Shown here piece by piece: positions 45,231 to 53,273 of a stretch of DNA of 64,000 bases. Every line of letters begins with the position of its first letter. Positions within the stretch are counted from its first letter, which is position 1. The notes under the pieces were generated by a model. That model was not told where the DNA came from, searched no databases, and worked only from the letters and a program-made list of their open reading frames with translations. This DNA comes from Pyrinomonadaceae bacterium (GTDB taxonomy: Bacteria > Acidobacteriota > Blastocatellia > Pyrinomonadales > Pyrinomonadaceae): the NCBI GenBank assembly GCA_036277115.1, contig DASUNM010000023.1, positions 744,001-808,000 on the forward strand, given 5' to 3'. The translations under genes and the position numbers were made by a program.

Positions 45231-47141
45231 GTGGTTGGATTCCGGCACAAACGTGCGACGCTTATCTCGCACTTCGTAATCTTAGCCATTCTGGCTTTTA
45301 CGACTCCGCTTCCCCGGGCGCAAGCTCAGTTATTAAACCTCAATCAGCTCGTGAGTACCGTCAAAGTGTCTGCCGACCTGGGCAGCCTTCTGCAGAATCC
45401 TTTGAGCGCTCGGCAAGACGTTATCGTCCAGCTTAACGGACCGCTTAGTCTTACTCTTCGAACGTTAATTGCCTTACTCGGCGGACAGATAACTGCAGAG
45501 TTCGGCAACTTCGATATGATTGCGATCAGGCTTCCGGGCACATCGTTGTTACAGCTCCTGGCGCTGCCGGGCATCGTGTATGTATCTCCCGATCGGCCCA
45601 CCGTTACGATGGGCCATATAACGACGACCACGGGAGCCGATGCCGCGCGCACTGGTTCGCCTTTGACGCCGGCACTGAATGGCAGCGGCGTCGGAATCGC
45701 CATTCTGGATTCGGGTATCTACGACTCTCATAAATCGTTCACCGGAACCGCCAACAACATCCGGGTCATCGCTAACAAGGACTTCACGGGTGAGAACCGT
45801 ACCGACGATTCTTTTGGTCACGGCACTCATGTAGCTTCCCTGGCCGCCGGTAACGATAGTGTAGCCAGCGGCGCCTATACGGGGATCGCTTCAAATGCAA
45901 ACTTACTGGACGTGCGCGTGTTAACCGCGAACGGTACCGGTACTACGTCGGGACTCCTGAAAGGCCTCAATTGGGTGATGAGCAACCGTGCCCAATACAA
46001 CATTCGTGTTGCCAATCTGAGTCTCGGCGCTCCGGCCGTGGATTCGTATCAGTCAGATCCAATCTGCAAAGCCGTGCGAAAGCTCGTGGACGCGGGCGTG
46101 GTCGTCGTGGCCGCGGCCGGCAACAATGGCACCGATGCTCAGGGCCGCAAGGTCTACGGACAGATTCATTCACCGGGGATCGAGCCCTCGGCACTGACGG
46201 TGGGCGCATCGAACAGCTACGGCACTGATTCACGTCACGATGACACGGTCACGACTTTTAGCTCCCGCGGACCGACACGCGGGTCGTGGACAGACGGTTA
46301 TGGCGTGAAGCACTACGACAACTTGATCAAGCCGGATATCGTAGCGCCCGGCAACAAGATCGTTGGCGCGGAATCACCAAACAACATTCTGGTAAGCGAG
46401 CATCCGGAACTTGACGCCGGAGTCAGCAGCGACGCAGCACGCAAAATGATGCGGCTGAGCGGCACTTCAATGGCCGCGCCGATAGTGGCCGGAACCGCCG
46501 CCCTTCTACTTCAAGCTAATCCGAAGCTCACTCCTAATTTGATTAAGGCAATCCTCATGTACACCGCCCAGCCACTGGCCGGCGCCAATACGTTCGAACA
46601 AGGAATGGGTCAGATGAATATAGAAGGGGCAGCGAAAATCGCGCGCCTGGTCCGGACGGATTTGCTAAATTCGAATCAGTTGGGAGCCCCTTTACTCACG
46701 GGCGCGGTTCCTGATCCCTACTCAACCATCGGCACTTACACCTTTAGTTGGTCTCGCGGCATGCTGTTGGGCCACACGTACGGCGTTGGTACGCCGCTGA
46801 TTTCCCAGTATCAGAACATTTACCGCCAAGGCGTTCTCATGACTGACGGCGTAGCCATAAACAATGGCGTTATCGCCGGCGACACTACATTAATAAAGGG
46901 GGGAATCGGATTTGGCCAGCACGTTATGACAAGCGATGGAGTGATTGCCGGCGACGGAATTATTTTCTGCAGCACGACGATCCTATTCGGAAACGGCGTG
47001 ATTGCCGGTGATGGAGTCGTCGCGGGCGACGGAGTGATCGCCGGCGACGGAGTGATCGCCGGTGATGGCGTGATCGCTGGGGACACCCTCGCTCGTGGCG
47101 ACAACACAGCCGGCATGGCGTCAGTCAGAGAGGACGATTAA
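45231..47141 (+). CDS. Secreted subtilisin-like (S8) protease with hexapeptide-repeat tail
   Basis: A 636-aa exported protease. The first about 33 residues form a Sec signal peptide (basic start, ILAILAFT core, A-Q-A-Q end). Residues about 40-120 resemble an I9-type propeptide. The catalytic triad is complete: Asp160 (GIAILDSGIYDSH), His197 (GHGTHVASLAAG) and Ser413 (LSGTSMAAPIVAGTAALL), with AAGNNG for the oxyanion hole. The tail after residue about 530 has GV-[IV]-AGD repeats (see separate entry). The GTG start was chosen because GAAGGAGG lies 10 nt upstream. It is separated from the patatin operon by 928 nt and is probably unrelated to it. Confidence 0.92.
   Translation: MVGFRHKRATLISHFVILAILAFTTPLPRAQAQLLNLNQLVSTVKVSADLGSLLQNPLSARQDVIVQLNGPLSLTLRTLIALLGGQITAEFGNFDMIAIRLPGTSLLQLLALPGIVYVSPDRPTVTMGHITTTTGADAARTGSPLTPALNGSGVGIAILDSGIYDSHKSFTGTANNIRVIANKDFTGENRTDDSFGHGTHVASLAAGNDSVASGAYTGIASNANLLDVRVLTANGTGTTSGLLKGLNWVMSNRAQYNIRVANLSLGAPAVDSYQSDPICKAVRKLVDAGVVVVAAAGNNGTDAQGRKVYGQIHSPGIEPSALTVGASNSYGTDSRHDDTVTTFSSRGPTRGSWTDGYGVKHYDNLIKPDIVAPGNKIVGAESPNNILVSEHPELDAGVSSDAARKMMRLSGTSMAAPIVAGTAALLLQANPKLTPNLIKAILMYTAQPLAGANTFEQGMGQMNIEGAAKIARLVRTDLLNSNQLGAPLLTGAVPDPYSTIGTYTFSWSRGMLLGHTYGVGTPLISQYQNIYRQGVLMTDGVAINNGVIAGDTTLIKGGIGFGQHVMTSDGVIAGDGIIFCSTTILFGNGVIAGDGVVAGDGVIAGDGVIAGDGVIAGDTLARGDNTAGMASVREDD
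46995..47084 (+). repeat. Five tandem 18-nt coding repeats (G-V-I-A-G-D hexapeptides)
   Basis: Five in-frame units of 18 nt encode G-V-[IV]-[IV or A]-A-G-D-like hexapeptides (consensus GVIAGD) at residues 589-618 of the secreted subtilase. Single degenerate copies occur further upstream (near residues 545 and 572). Synonymous differences between units show that the repeat is kept at protein level and is not a recent slippage product. Confidence 0.85.
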
Positions 47142-47175
47142 CCCGGCGACTTTAGGTCGTCAGAAAAATCTTGTT

Positions 47176-49344
47176 ATGAACGGCCGTGCATATTTCAGGT
47201 GGCTTGTGATCGCGACCGGACTGGTATTGTTCGCGAGCACGGTTTACCAGCTACCCCACGAGCGGGTCGATTTGCGCCTCGCTCTTTTGGCCGCGATCAC
47301 GCTTATCGGTGCGTCTCGGCTGGCCGTGCCCATCCCCGGAATCGAAGGTCGGATTACCGTCTCTGACACGATGGTGTTTCTTATCCTGCTGCTTTATGGC
47401 GGCGAAGCGGCGGTACTGGTTGCGGCCTTCGAAGGCGCATCTTCAAGCCTGCGCATTAGCCGCAAAGCAATCACGGTTCTGTTCAACGCCGCAGTGATGG
47501 CGATATCGACGCTGACCGGCGTGACTATTTTGCGCATGTGGTTTGGCTATGCCATTGAGACGCCACCGCACTTCGGCACCGGCCGGCTGATCGGCGCGCT
47601 CGCGATTTTGGCACTCGTTCATTATTTCGTGAACTCTGGTTTGGTGGCGATCGATCGCGCGCTCAAGACCGGCGATTCGATGGTCTCGACCTGGCAGCAG
47701 CACTATCTCTGGACGTCGCTCACATATTTCGCCGGCGCCGCGGCCGCAGGAACGGTCGCGCGATTGTCAGCCGACTTCGGCTTCTTTCCAGTTTTTCTCA
47801 CGATGCCGGTCATCGCGATAGTTTATTTCACCTACCGCACGTATATGAACAGCGTCGCCAACGCGGAAGCGCAGGCCATGCGCGCCGAGCTGAGCGTCGA
47901 AGAAAAGCAGCGTTACATCTCAGAGCTTGAAATGGTCCGGAAAGAACTTCACGAAAGCCGCGAGTATTTCCGCCACGCGTCGCTGCATGATCGGCTCACT
48001 GCCTTGCCTAACCGCGCGCTGCTGGCCGATCGGCTCCAACAGTCAATAAATCGCGCACGCCGGCGTCCCGGATATCTGTTTGCGGTGCTTTTTCTGGACC
48101 TCGATCGATTTAAAATCATCAACGACAGCCTTGGTCACGCCGCCGGCGATCAGCTTTTGGTCGCGGTTGCGGACCGGCTTAACGAGGCGGTGCGCTCCGT
48201 TGATACCGTGGCCCGACTGGGTGGAGACGAGTTTGCAGTTCTCCTTGATGACATTCAGGACACAGTCGAGGCGCTACAGATTGCCGAGCGACTTCAGGCG
48301 CTGGTCCGTCAGCCAGTAATGCTGGATGGTGAGGAAGTCTTTGCCACCGCGAGTATCGGGATTGCGCTGAATGTGACGGGCTATGACGATCCGGAAAGTA
48401 TCCTGCGCGATGCGGATAGTGCCATGTACCAGGCCAAGCAAAGCGGCAAAGGCCGGCACGAATTGTTTGACAAGAATATTCAAACCCGCGCGCTGATGGC
48501 CTTGAAGATGGAGAATCAGCTTCGTCGGGCCCTTGAGCGCGGTGAATTCTTCTTGTGCTTCCAGCCGATTGTGTCCATCGAGAGCGGTGAGATCAAAGGC
48601 TTCGAAGCCTTGATTCGCTGGCAGCATCCGGAACTCGGGCTGGTCCCACCGAGCGAGTTCATTTCGATCGCCGAGGATGCCGGCCTCACGGCTAAAATGG
48701 GTGAATGGGTATTAGGTGAAGCCTGCAAAGAGCTGGTCACCTGGCGAGAACACGGGCTAACCGATTGTTTCGTGAGCGTCAATCTGTCCGCTACGCAGTT
48801 TGCAGATGCCGGTCTGGTCTCTCACGTTGATCGGATTCTCAAGCGGAATTGCCTGCCACCGGCCCTGCTGCATCTGGAAATTACGGAGAGCGTGGTAATG
48901 GAACATGCCGAGCGCGCTTGCACGACTCTTAATCAGTTGCGCGCGCTGGGTGTGCATTTGAGTATCGACGACTTCGGCACCGGCTATTCATCGCTGAGCT
49001 ACCTGGCTCGCTTTCCCATCAACAAACTGAAAATCGATCGCTCATTCATCGCCGAAATGATGACTTCGGATGAAACCCTGGAAGTCGTGCGCGGCATCAT
49101 TACCCTCGCCTCGACATTAAAGATGGATGTGGTGGCTGAAGGAGTTGAAACCGAGGAGCAGCGACGCATCCTGAACGCATTGAATGTCCCGTACGCGCAG
49201 GGCTATCTCTTCTCACGTCCGCTGGAAGTAGACCAGGTAATTGGATTCATCGCCTCCCGAACGACCACGCCTCAAACCGCTACGCAACCGCAGGCCCAGA
49301 TAGGAATCGATGCCGCGCAACTGCAAAGTATTGCCGTCAATTAA
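47176..49344 (+). CDS. Membrane-bound GGDEF-EAL cyclic-di-GMP protein
   Basis: A 722-aa protein. About six to eight hydrophobic segments in the first 230 residues form a MASE-like membrane sensor, followed by a coiled coil, a GGDEF domain with intact GGDEF at 349-353 (RLGGDEFAVLL) and an EAL domain with FEALIRW (EAL 477-479), DDFGTGYSSL and KIDRSF. Both catalytic signatures are intact, so it could make and degrade c-di-GMP. The ATG at 47176 was preferred over a GTG at 47095, which would overlap the protease gene by 47 nt. Confidence 0.93.
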   Translation: MNGRAYFRWLVIATGLVLFASTVYQLPHERVDLRLALLAAITLIGASRLAVPIPGIEGRITVSDTMVFLILLLYGGEAAVLVAAFEGASSSLRISRKAITVLFNAAVMAISTLTGVTILRMWFGYAIETPPHFGTGRLIGALAILALVHYFVNSGLVAIDRALKTGDSMVSTWQQHYLWTSLTYFAGAAAAGTVARLSADFGFFPVFLTMPVIAIVYFTYRTYMNSVANAEAQAMRAELSVEEKQRYISELEMVRKELHESREYFRHASLHDRLTALPNRALLADRLQQSINRARRRPGYLFAVLFLDLDRFKIINDSLGHAAGDQLLVAVADRLNEAVRSVDTVARLGGDEFAVLLDDIQDTVEALQIAERLQALVRQPVMLDGEEVFATASIGIALNVTGYDDPESILRDADSAMYQAKQSGKGRHELFDKNIQTRALMALKMENQLRRALERGEFFLCFQPIVSIESGEIKGFEALIRWQHPELGLVPPSEFISIAEDAGLTAKMGEWVLGEACKELVTWREHGLTDCFVSVNLSATQFADAGLVSHVDRILKRNCLPPALLHLEITESVVMEHAERACTTLNQLRALGVHLSIDDFGTGYSSLSYLARFPINKLKIDRSFIAEMMTSDETLEVVRGIITLASTLKMDVVAEGVETEEQRRILNALNVPYAQGYLFSRPLEVDQVIGFIASRTTTPQTATQPQAQIGIDAAQLQSIAVN

Positions 49345-49399
49345 CGCCCAGTTGCTTTACACATATCGGGCGCTTTAGGTTTAGCCGTAAATCGTCAAA

Positions 49400-49810
49400 T
49401 TATGTTCGCAGCGCGTTCAGCCGTGGTGAGGGCGAGACGAACAGGCGACCGGCGAGAGCTTCATGGATGGCGAGGCACAAATCCGACGTCATTCGGCTTT
49501 TAACCACATAGCCTAACGCGCCGCTCGTTAACGCGGCTTCCAGAAAATCAGCATCGTCGTAAACGGTCAGCACAACCACTTTCGTTTTCGAGCCGCGCGC
49601 GTGAAGTTGTGCAGCGGCGTCGATTCCGCAAAGCCCCGGCATCGAGATATCAACGACGCAAACATCGGGCTGCATCGTCAGCTCAGCCTCCATCAGGGCG
49701 CTACCATCCCCGACCGCCCCAACTACCTCGAATTCGTCCTGCAAGAGGCTGATCACCCGCTCACGCATCTCTTTGTGATCGTCGGCCAACAGAATGCGTG
49801 CGCGCGTCAA
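49400..49810 (-). CDS. Stand-alone response-regulator receiver domain
   Basis: A 136-aa CheY-like receiver. Acidic pair D10-D11, phospho-acceptor D54 (VCVVDISMPG), conserved T in VVVLTVYDD and K in GYVVKSRM. It lacks a DNA-binding output domain, though the sequence resembles the receiver of NarL-type regulators. It starts at a TTG with GGAGAGG upstream on the - strand. It lies convergent to the GGDEF-EAL gene (55 nt between stops) and upstream of the NarL/kinase pair on the same strand. Confidence 0.88.
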   Translation of the reverse strand: MTRARILLADDHKEMRERVISLLQDEFEVVGAVGDGSALMEAELTMQPDVCVVDISMPGLCGIDAAAQLHARGSKTKVVVLTVYDDADFLEAALTSGALGYVVKSRMTSDLCLAIHEALAGRLFVSPSPRLNALRT

Positions 49811-49967
49811 ATCGTCCTCTCCTTCAAATTGTTACCTTAATGGTTAGCTGAGGTCTTCGTGTAAATACAGGAAGCCACTTGCCCATAAGTCTGGCTTGGC
49901 AACATGGAATCCTATTCGAAAGACTCCCCCGAGAATACTGTTAAAAGTGACAGTGGGATGGTGAGAA

Positions 49968-50020
49968 GCGGGAGCCCGCGGAGCGGAGGCGTAGCTTAAA
50001 GCCATGGGGGCGTAAGCCCC
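49968..50020. repeat. Pair of short GC hairpins (REP-like)
   Basis: GCGGG-AG-CCCGC (49968-49979) and GGGGC-GTAA-GCCCC (50007-50020) lie in the 230-nt gap between the receiver gene and the NarL-type regulator. The second has a GNRA loop. Similar palindromes recur at 52412-52598. They look like interspersed REP-type elements or a terminator for the regulator gene that ends at 50041. Confidence 0.5.
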
Positions 50021-50040
50021 AGATCGAATGGCGCCCAGCC

Positions 50041-50685
50041 CTAGACCGTGGCCACCAGCGAGTTGTTGATCGCAAACCGGATCAGATCCGCACTGCTGTG
50101 GAGGTGAAGTTGTTCCATCATGCTGTACTTGTGAAAGGCTACGGTACGCGGAGTGACGTCTAACATATAAGCCACTTCCTTCATCGAGCGCCCCTCCACC
50201 AGCAATTGAAGGACTTCCTTTTGGCGCAGTGTGAGATGGTTGGGGTTCTTGTTTCGTTCCACCTGATGAAAGAAGGACCCGGGTACGTCGCCCTGTGGGA
50301 TTAAAGGGGTTAAGTAGGTTCGGCCCACCAGAGCCAGTCGTATCGCCTGAATCAACTCGGTCGCGGCCGAGTTTTTCACCACGTATGCCGACGCTCCCAG
50401 CCGAAAAGCTTCCGCAGCCATGTCGGCGTCGAGGTTCATCGTTAGGAAAACCAGCTTAACTTTCGGCAGTAATTGCTTGAGCCGCTGTCCGGCATTAAGG
50501 CCGTTCATATTCGGCATATTGATATCCAGCACTACGACATCAGGCTTTAGTTCTGCGGCACCGTTAACCAGTGCTCGACCATCAGTAAAGGTGCCCACCA
50601 CTTCGAAGTCTGGTCCCAGCAAATTCTTGATTGCATCCAGTAATAGCAGGTGGTCGTCAGCAAGTATTATCCGGGGGCGTTTCAT
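50041..50685 (-). CDS. NarL/FixJ-family response regulator (LuxR-type HTH)
   Basis: A 214-aa regulator. Receiver with D10-D11, phospho-acceptor D54 (VVVLDINMPN), T and K (AYVVKNSA), then a LuxR-type helix-turn-helix (LTLRQKEVLQLLVEGRSMKE, VTPRTVAFHKYSMMEQLHLH). The ATG at 50685 has AACAGGAG upstream; longer in-frame extensions to 51099 run antisense-free through the kinase gene in another frame and are not believed. It sits 14 nt downstream of the histidine kinase, so they form a pair. Confidence 0.93.
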   Translation of the reverse strand: MKRPRIILADDHLLLLDAIKNLLGPDFEVVGTFTDGRALVNGAAELKPDVVVLDINMPNMNGLNAGQRLKQLLPKVKLVFLTMNLDADMAAEAFRLGASAYVVKNSAATELIQAIRLALVGRTYLTPLIPQGDVPGSFFHQVERNKNPNHLTLRQKEVLQLLVEGRSMKEVAYMLDVTPRTVAFHKYSMMEQLHLHSSADLIRFAINNSLVATV

Positions 50686-50699
50686 ATCTTTTCTCCTGT

Positions 50700-51863
50700 T
50701 CAATAAAACTGAGCACTTGGCTCTGCCTGAGGGCAGAGACTTCGGACAGGAACCACAATGTCGATTTGGGTGCCGATGAATGGTTGGGATCGGATTGAGA
50801 TTCTCCCGCCCACCAGGCGCAGACGCTCTCTCATGCTGATAAACCCCAGCCCATTTTTTGTTCGCGATGATTGCATATCGAATCCGCAGCCGGCATCCGA
50901 CACGTGCAGGTGCACTCCCGTTGAGTTTTTTCGTAAGACAACCTGGGCCCCATGTGCCCCGCTGTGCCGGGTCACGTTTTGTAGTGATTCCTGGGCTATC
51001 CGAAAGACGCACAACGTTACTTCCCTGGACAACGGGGCGGGAAAACCATTCTGATAAAACTCGATCTTGATCTCGCACCGTTCGGATAGTTCGTCGCACA
51101 GGCTTTTGATCGCAGCGGCGAGTCCCAGATGATCGAGCTTGGCCGGGTGTAACTGATAAGAGAGGCGATGAATCTCTGAAGATATTTCCTGGGCCTTTGC
51201 CCCGAGCCCGCTGACCAGCGCGCTTAAGTCGTGAAGGCCTTCCGGTATCTTCCGCCGCAGCTGTTCAAGTTCGATCGACATGATCGCGACTTGCTGATTT
51301 AGATCGTCGTGCAGTTCTCTCGCGACTCGACTGCGTTCCTCTTCCTGAGCGTTGATTAGCCGGCCACCGAGGTTGCGGAGCGCTTCCTCTGCCTGTCGGT
51401 GCCGGGTGATGTCCTCACGAGTTAGCAGAACGCGAAAGCGATTCGTGCCCGGCAAATCGAGCCGGGCCGCGTGCATCAAGAACCACACCGGCCCCTCGTT
51501 GCCGGCAACCGAATATTCGCGATGAAACTCGCGTTCGCGGCCTTCGAGAATCCCCTGAATGTTTTCGGCCAGCGCATGGAACCCTTCGGCAGAAGATTTA
51601 CCAATTCCCAGAAAGCTGCTCTTCCAAGGCGTGGATCCGCCACGATCATCCGGCTCCACTAATGGGCCCCACGCGGGACTGACATACAGCAGCGTCCCCA
51701 GTTCATCCAGAACCGCGACACCCGCCGCGCACGTGTCCACAATTCTTCGCAGAAATACGTCACCGTCGACTTCGCCCCCTTCAACGGTCGCAGCTACCGG
51801 AAAGCGACAAAGCCGAGGTCCAAGTTCGCTGGCGATCACGATTTGTGCAATGCTCTTCGACAT
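50700..51863 (-). CDS. PAS-HisKA_3 sensor histidine kinase (NarX/DesK type)
   Basis: A 387-aa cytoplasmic sensor kinase. A PAS domain (residues about 35-160; AGVAVLDELGTLLYVSPAWG, TREDITRHRQAEEALRN) is followed by a HisKA_3 dimerisation helix with H185 (RVARELHDDLNQQVAIMSIE) and a HATPase_c domain (AQESLQNVTRHSGA, DAGCGFD, GLGFISMRERLRLVGG). No membrane segment is seen, so it senses an internal signal. Its cognate regulator is the NarL-type gene directly downstream. Confidence 0.92.
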   Translation of the reverse strand: MSKSIAQIVIASELGPRLCRFPVAATVEGGEVDGDVFLRRIVDTCAAGVAVLDELGTLLYVSPAWGPLVEPDDRGGSTPWKSSFLGIGKSSAEGFHALAENIQGILEGREREFHREYSVAGNEGPVWFLMHAARLDLPGTNRFRVLLTREDITRHRQAEEALRNLGGRLINAQEEERSRVARELHDDLNQQVAIMSIELEQLRRKIPEGLHDLSALVSGLGAKAQEISSEIHRLSYQLHPAKLDHLGLAAAIKSLCDELSERCEIKIEFYQNGFPAPLSREVTLCVFRIAQESLQNVTRHSGAHGAQVVLRKNSTGVHLHVSDAGCGFDMQSSRTKNGLGFISMRERLRLVGGRISIRSQPFIGTQIDIVVPVRSLCPQAEPSAQFY

Positions 51864-51896
51864 TATGTCTAAGTCATCGTCTCTGCGGTCGTGCCG

Positions 51897-52289
51897 CTAT
51901 TTAGTTCTGCACGCGATTGGTTGGCTCAGCGCCAGTTCAATGGCGTCGAGCAGTGCATGATCGTCGACAGGTTTGCGGAGATAAGCCACGGGCATTCCGT
52001 CCAATGCTCGGTTGCGCGTCTCATCGGAATCGTGGCCGGTTATGATTATTACGGGCACTCTCGCGCAGGACTCGGCCATCCGCGTTTGGACCTCGAAGCC
52101 GTTCACAACAGGCATGTGCAGATCCAGCACGATGCAGTGGGGCCGACGGTCCGAAAGGGATTCGAGGAACTCGGCGCCGGACGGAAAGGTTTCCACGTCC
52201 ATACCAGCCGAACGTATCAGTCGGCTCAAAGCTTTACGGATGGGTTCTTCGTCGTCCACGACAGCAATTAGTGATCGAATCTTAGTCAA
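51897..52289 (-). CDS. Stand-alone FixJ-like receiver domain
   Basis: A 130-aa receiver. VVDDEEPIRKALSRLIRSAG, phospho-acceptor D56 (CIVLDLHMPV), VIIITGHD and LRKPVDD are all conserved. No output domain. It begins at a TTG with a poor ribosome-binding site, 33 nt upstream of the PAS kinase on the same strand, and may serve in phosphorelay or as a regulator of that kinase. Confidence 0.85.
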   Translation of the reverse strand: MTKIRSLIAVVDDEEPIRKALSRLIRSAGMDVETFPSGAEFLESLSDRRPHCIVLDLHMPVVNGFEVQTRMAESCARVPVIIITGHDSDETRNRALDGMPVAYLRKPVDDHALLDAIELALSQPIACRTK

Positions 52290-52411
52290 GATGGGCGCAC
52301 TGTAGCGGGAGCGGGACGAAGAAGATATTGGACCTTGGGTTATTAGACTTTAGGTCAATAGGTGAGGAGACGTCGTCATTTGATTGAGTTGAAAAGGAAA
52401 CGCAGGAATGA

Positions 52412-52598
52412 GGCCGAAGGGCCAGGAAGGAATAGCCGCGACCGTTAGATTGTGGTCCCCAGCATTGAAGTGATCCAACGAGGTCCGAAGGACCGGCATG
52501 AACATTGATATGTCGGCCCGTCGGGCCTCGTTTGTTTCGATTGGCGATTGTTACCCCGACCTGACGGTCGGGGCTATTCCATCGCGGCCCTTCGGGCC
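52412..52598. repeat. Cluster of five short GC hairpins (REP-like)
   Basis: In a 357-nt gap between two regulator genes: GGCC-GAAG-GGCC (52412), GGTCC-GAA-GGACC (52482), GGCCC-GTC-GGGCC (52515), CCCCGAC-CTGACG-GTCGGGG (52554) and GGCCC-TTC-GGGCC (52586). Four share the core G-G-Y-C-C with a 3-4 nt loop. No gene is supported in the gap. Such clusters are typical of REP or related palindromic elements. Confidence 0.6.
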
Positions 52599-52646
52599 TC
52601 AGGTAATTGACGGCTGCTTCGCGCCTGGTGACGAAGATCAACGCGA

Positions 52647-53273
52647 CTATTCGATCATCCGGTTCGTTCCCAAGCGCTCGGTCAGGCGGACAAGTTCGGC
52701 CACGGAATTCACCTTCATTTTTTCCATCACGCGGGCGCGGTGGACTTTGATGGTCTGTTCGACTGTACCGAGATTAAGGGCGATCTGCTTGTTCAGCTGT
52801 CCTGTGACCACATGGTTGAGAACTTCACGTTCGCGCGGCGTCAGCGTGGCCAGCCGTTCCTGGATGTCATCCATCTCGGCGCGGTGCTGCCGCTCAATGC
52901 GATCCTTTTCGAGGGCGGTGTGAACGGCTTTAAGCAGGTCTCCGTCATGAACGGGCTTAATGAGGAAATCCGAAGCGCCTCCCTTCATCGCCTGCACGCT
53001 CATGGGAACGTCGCCACGGCCGGTAAGGAAAACGATCGGAATCTTGCTGCCTATCGCCTTTAGCGCCGCTTGCAGCTCAAGTCCATTCAAGCCGGGCATC
53101 GCGACGTCGAGCACAAGACAACCAGCGCCGCGAGGAACGTGCTGCTCCAGAAACTCACTGGGCGAACTGAAAGTGGCGACCTTCAAACCAGCCGATCGCA
53201 GCACGCGCGCCAGACTCTTAAGCACGTCCAGATCGTCGTCCACCACAAAGACTACTGGCGAAATATCGTTCAT
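52647..53273 (-). CDS. FixJ-family response regulator (LuxR-type HTH)
   Basis: A 208-aa two-domain regulator. Receiver with phospho-acceptor D56 (CLVLDVAMPG), VFLTGRGDVPMSVQAMKGGA and FLIKPV, then a linker helix and a LuxR HTH (LATLTPREREVLNHVVTGQL, NKQIALNLGTVEQTIKVHRA). The ATG at 53273 overlaps the TGA of the kinase gene (ATGA), so translation is coupled and the kinase is its partner. Confidence 0.94.
   Translation of the reverse strand: MNDISPVVFVVDDDLDVLKSLARVLRSAGLKVATFSSPSEFLEQHVPRGAGCLVLDVAMPGLNGLELQAALKAIGSKIPIVFLTGRGDVPMSVQAMKGGASDFLIKPVHDGDLLKAVHTALEKDRIERQHRAEMDDIQERLATLTPREREVLNHVVTGQLNKQIALNLGTVEQTIKVHRARVMEKMKVNSVAELVRLTERLGTNRMIE

Noticed and set aside
46995-47084. Tandem repeats considered as CRISPR or VNTR outside genes
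   Set aside because: The units are 18 nt without spacers, in frame inside a coding sequence, with synonymous differences.
40000-47141. Secreted subtilase as a fourth member of the patatin operon
   Set aside because: It is 928 nt away, has its own Shine-Dalgarno and a signal peptide, so it acts outside the cytoplasm.
50686-51099. 138-residue N-terminal extension of the NarL-type regulator
   Set aside because: It lies inside the kinase gene in another frame; the ATG at 50685 has a good Shine-Dalgarno and begins the receiver domain at its normal place.
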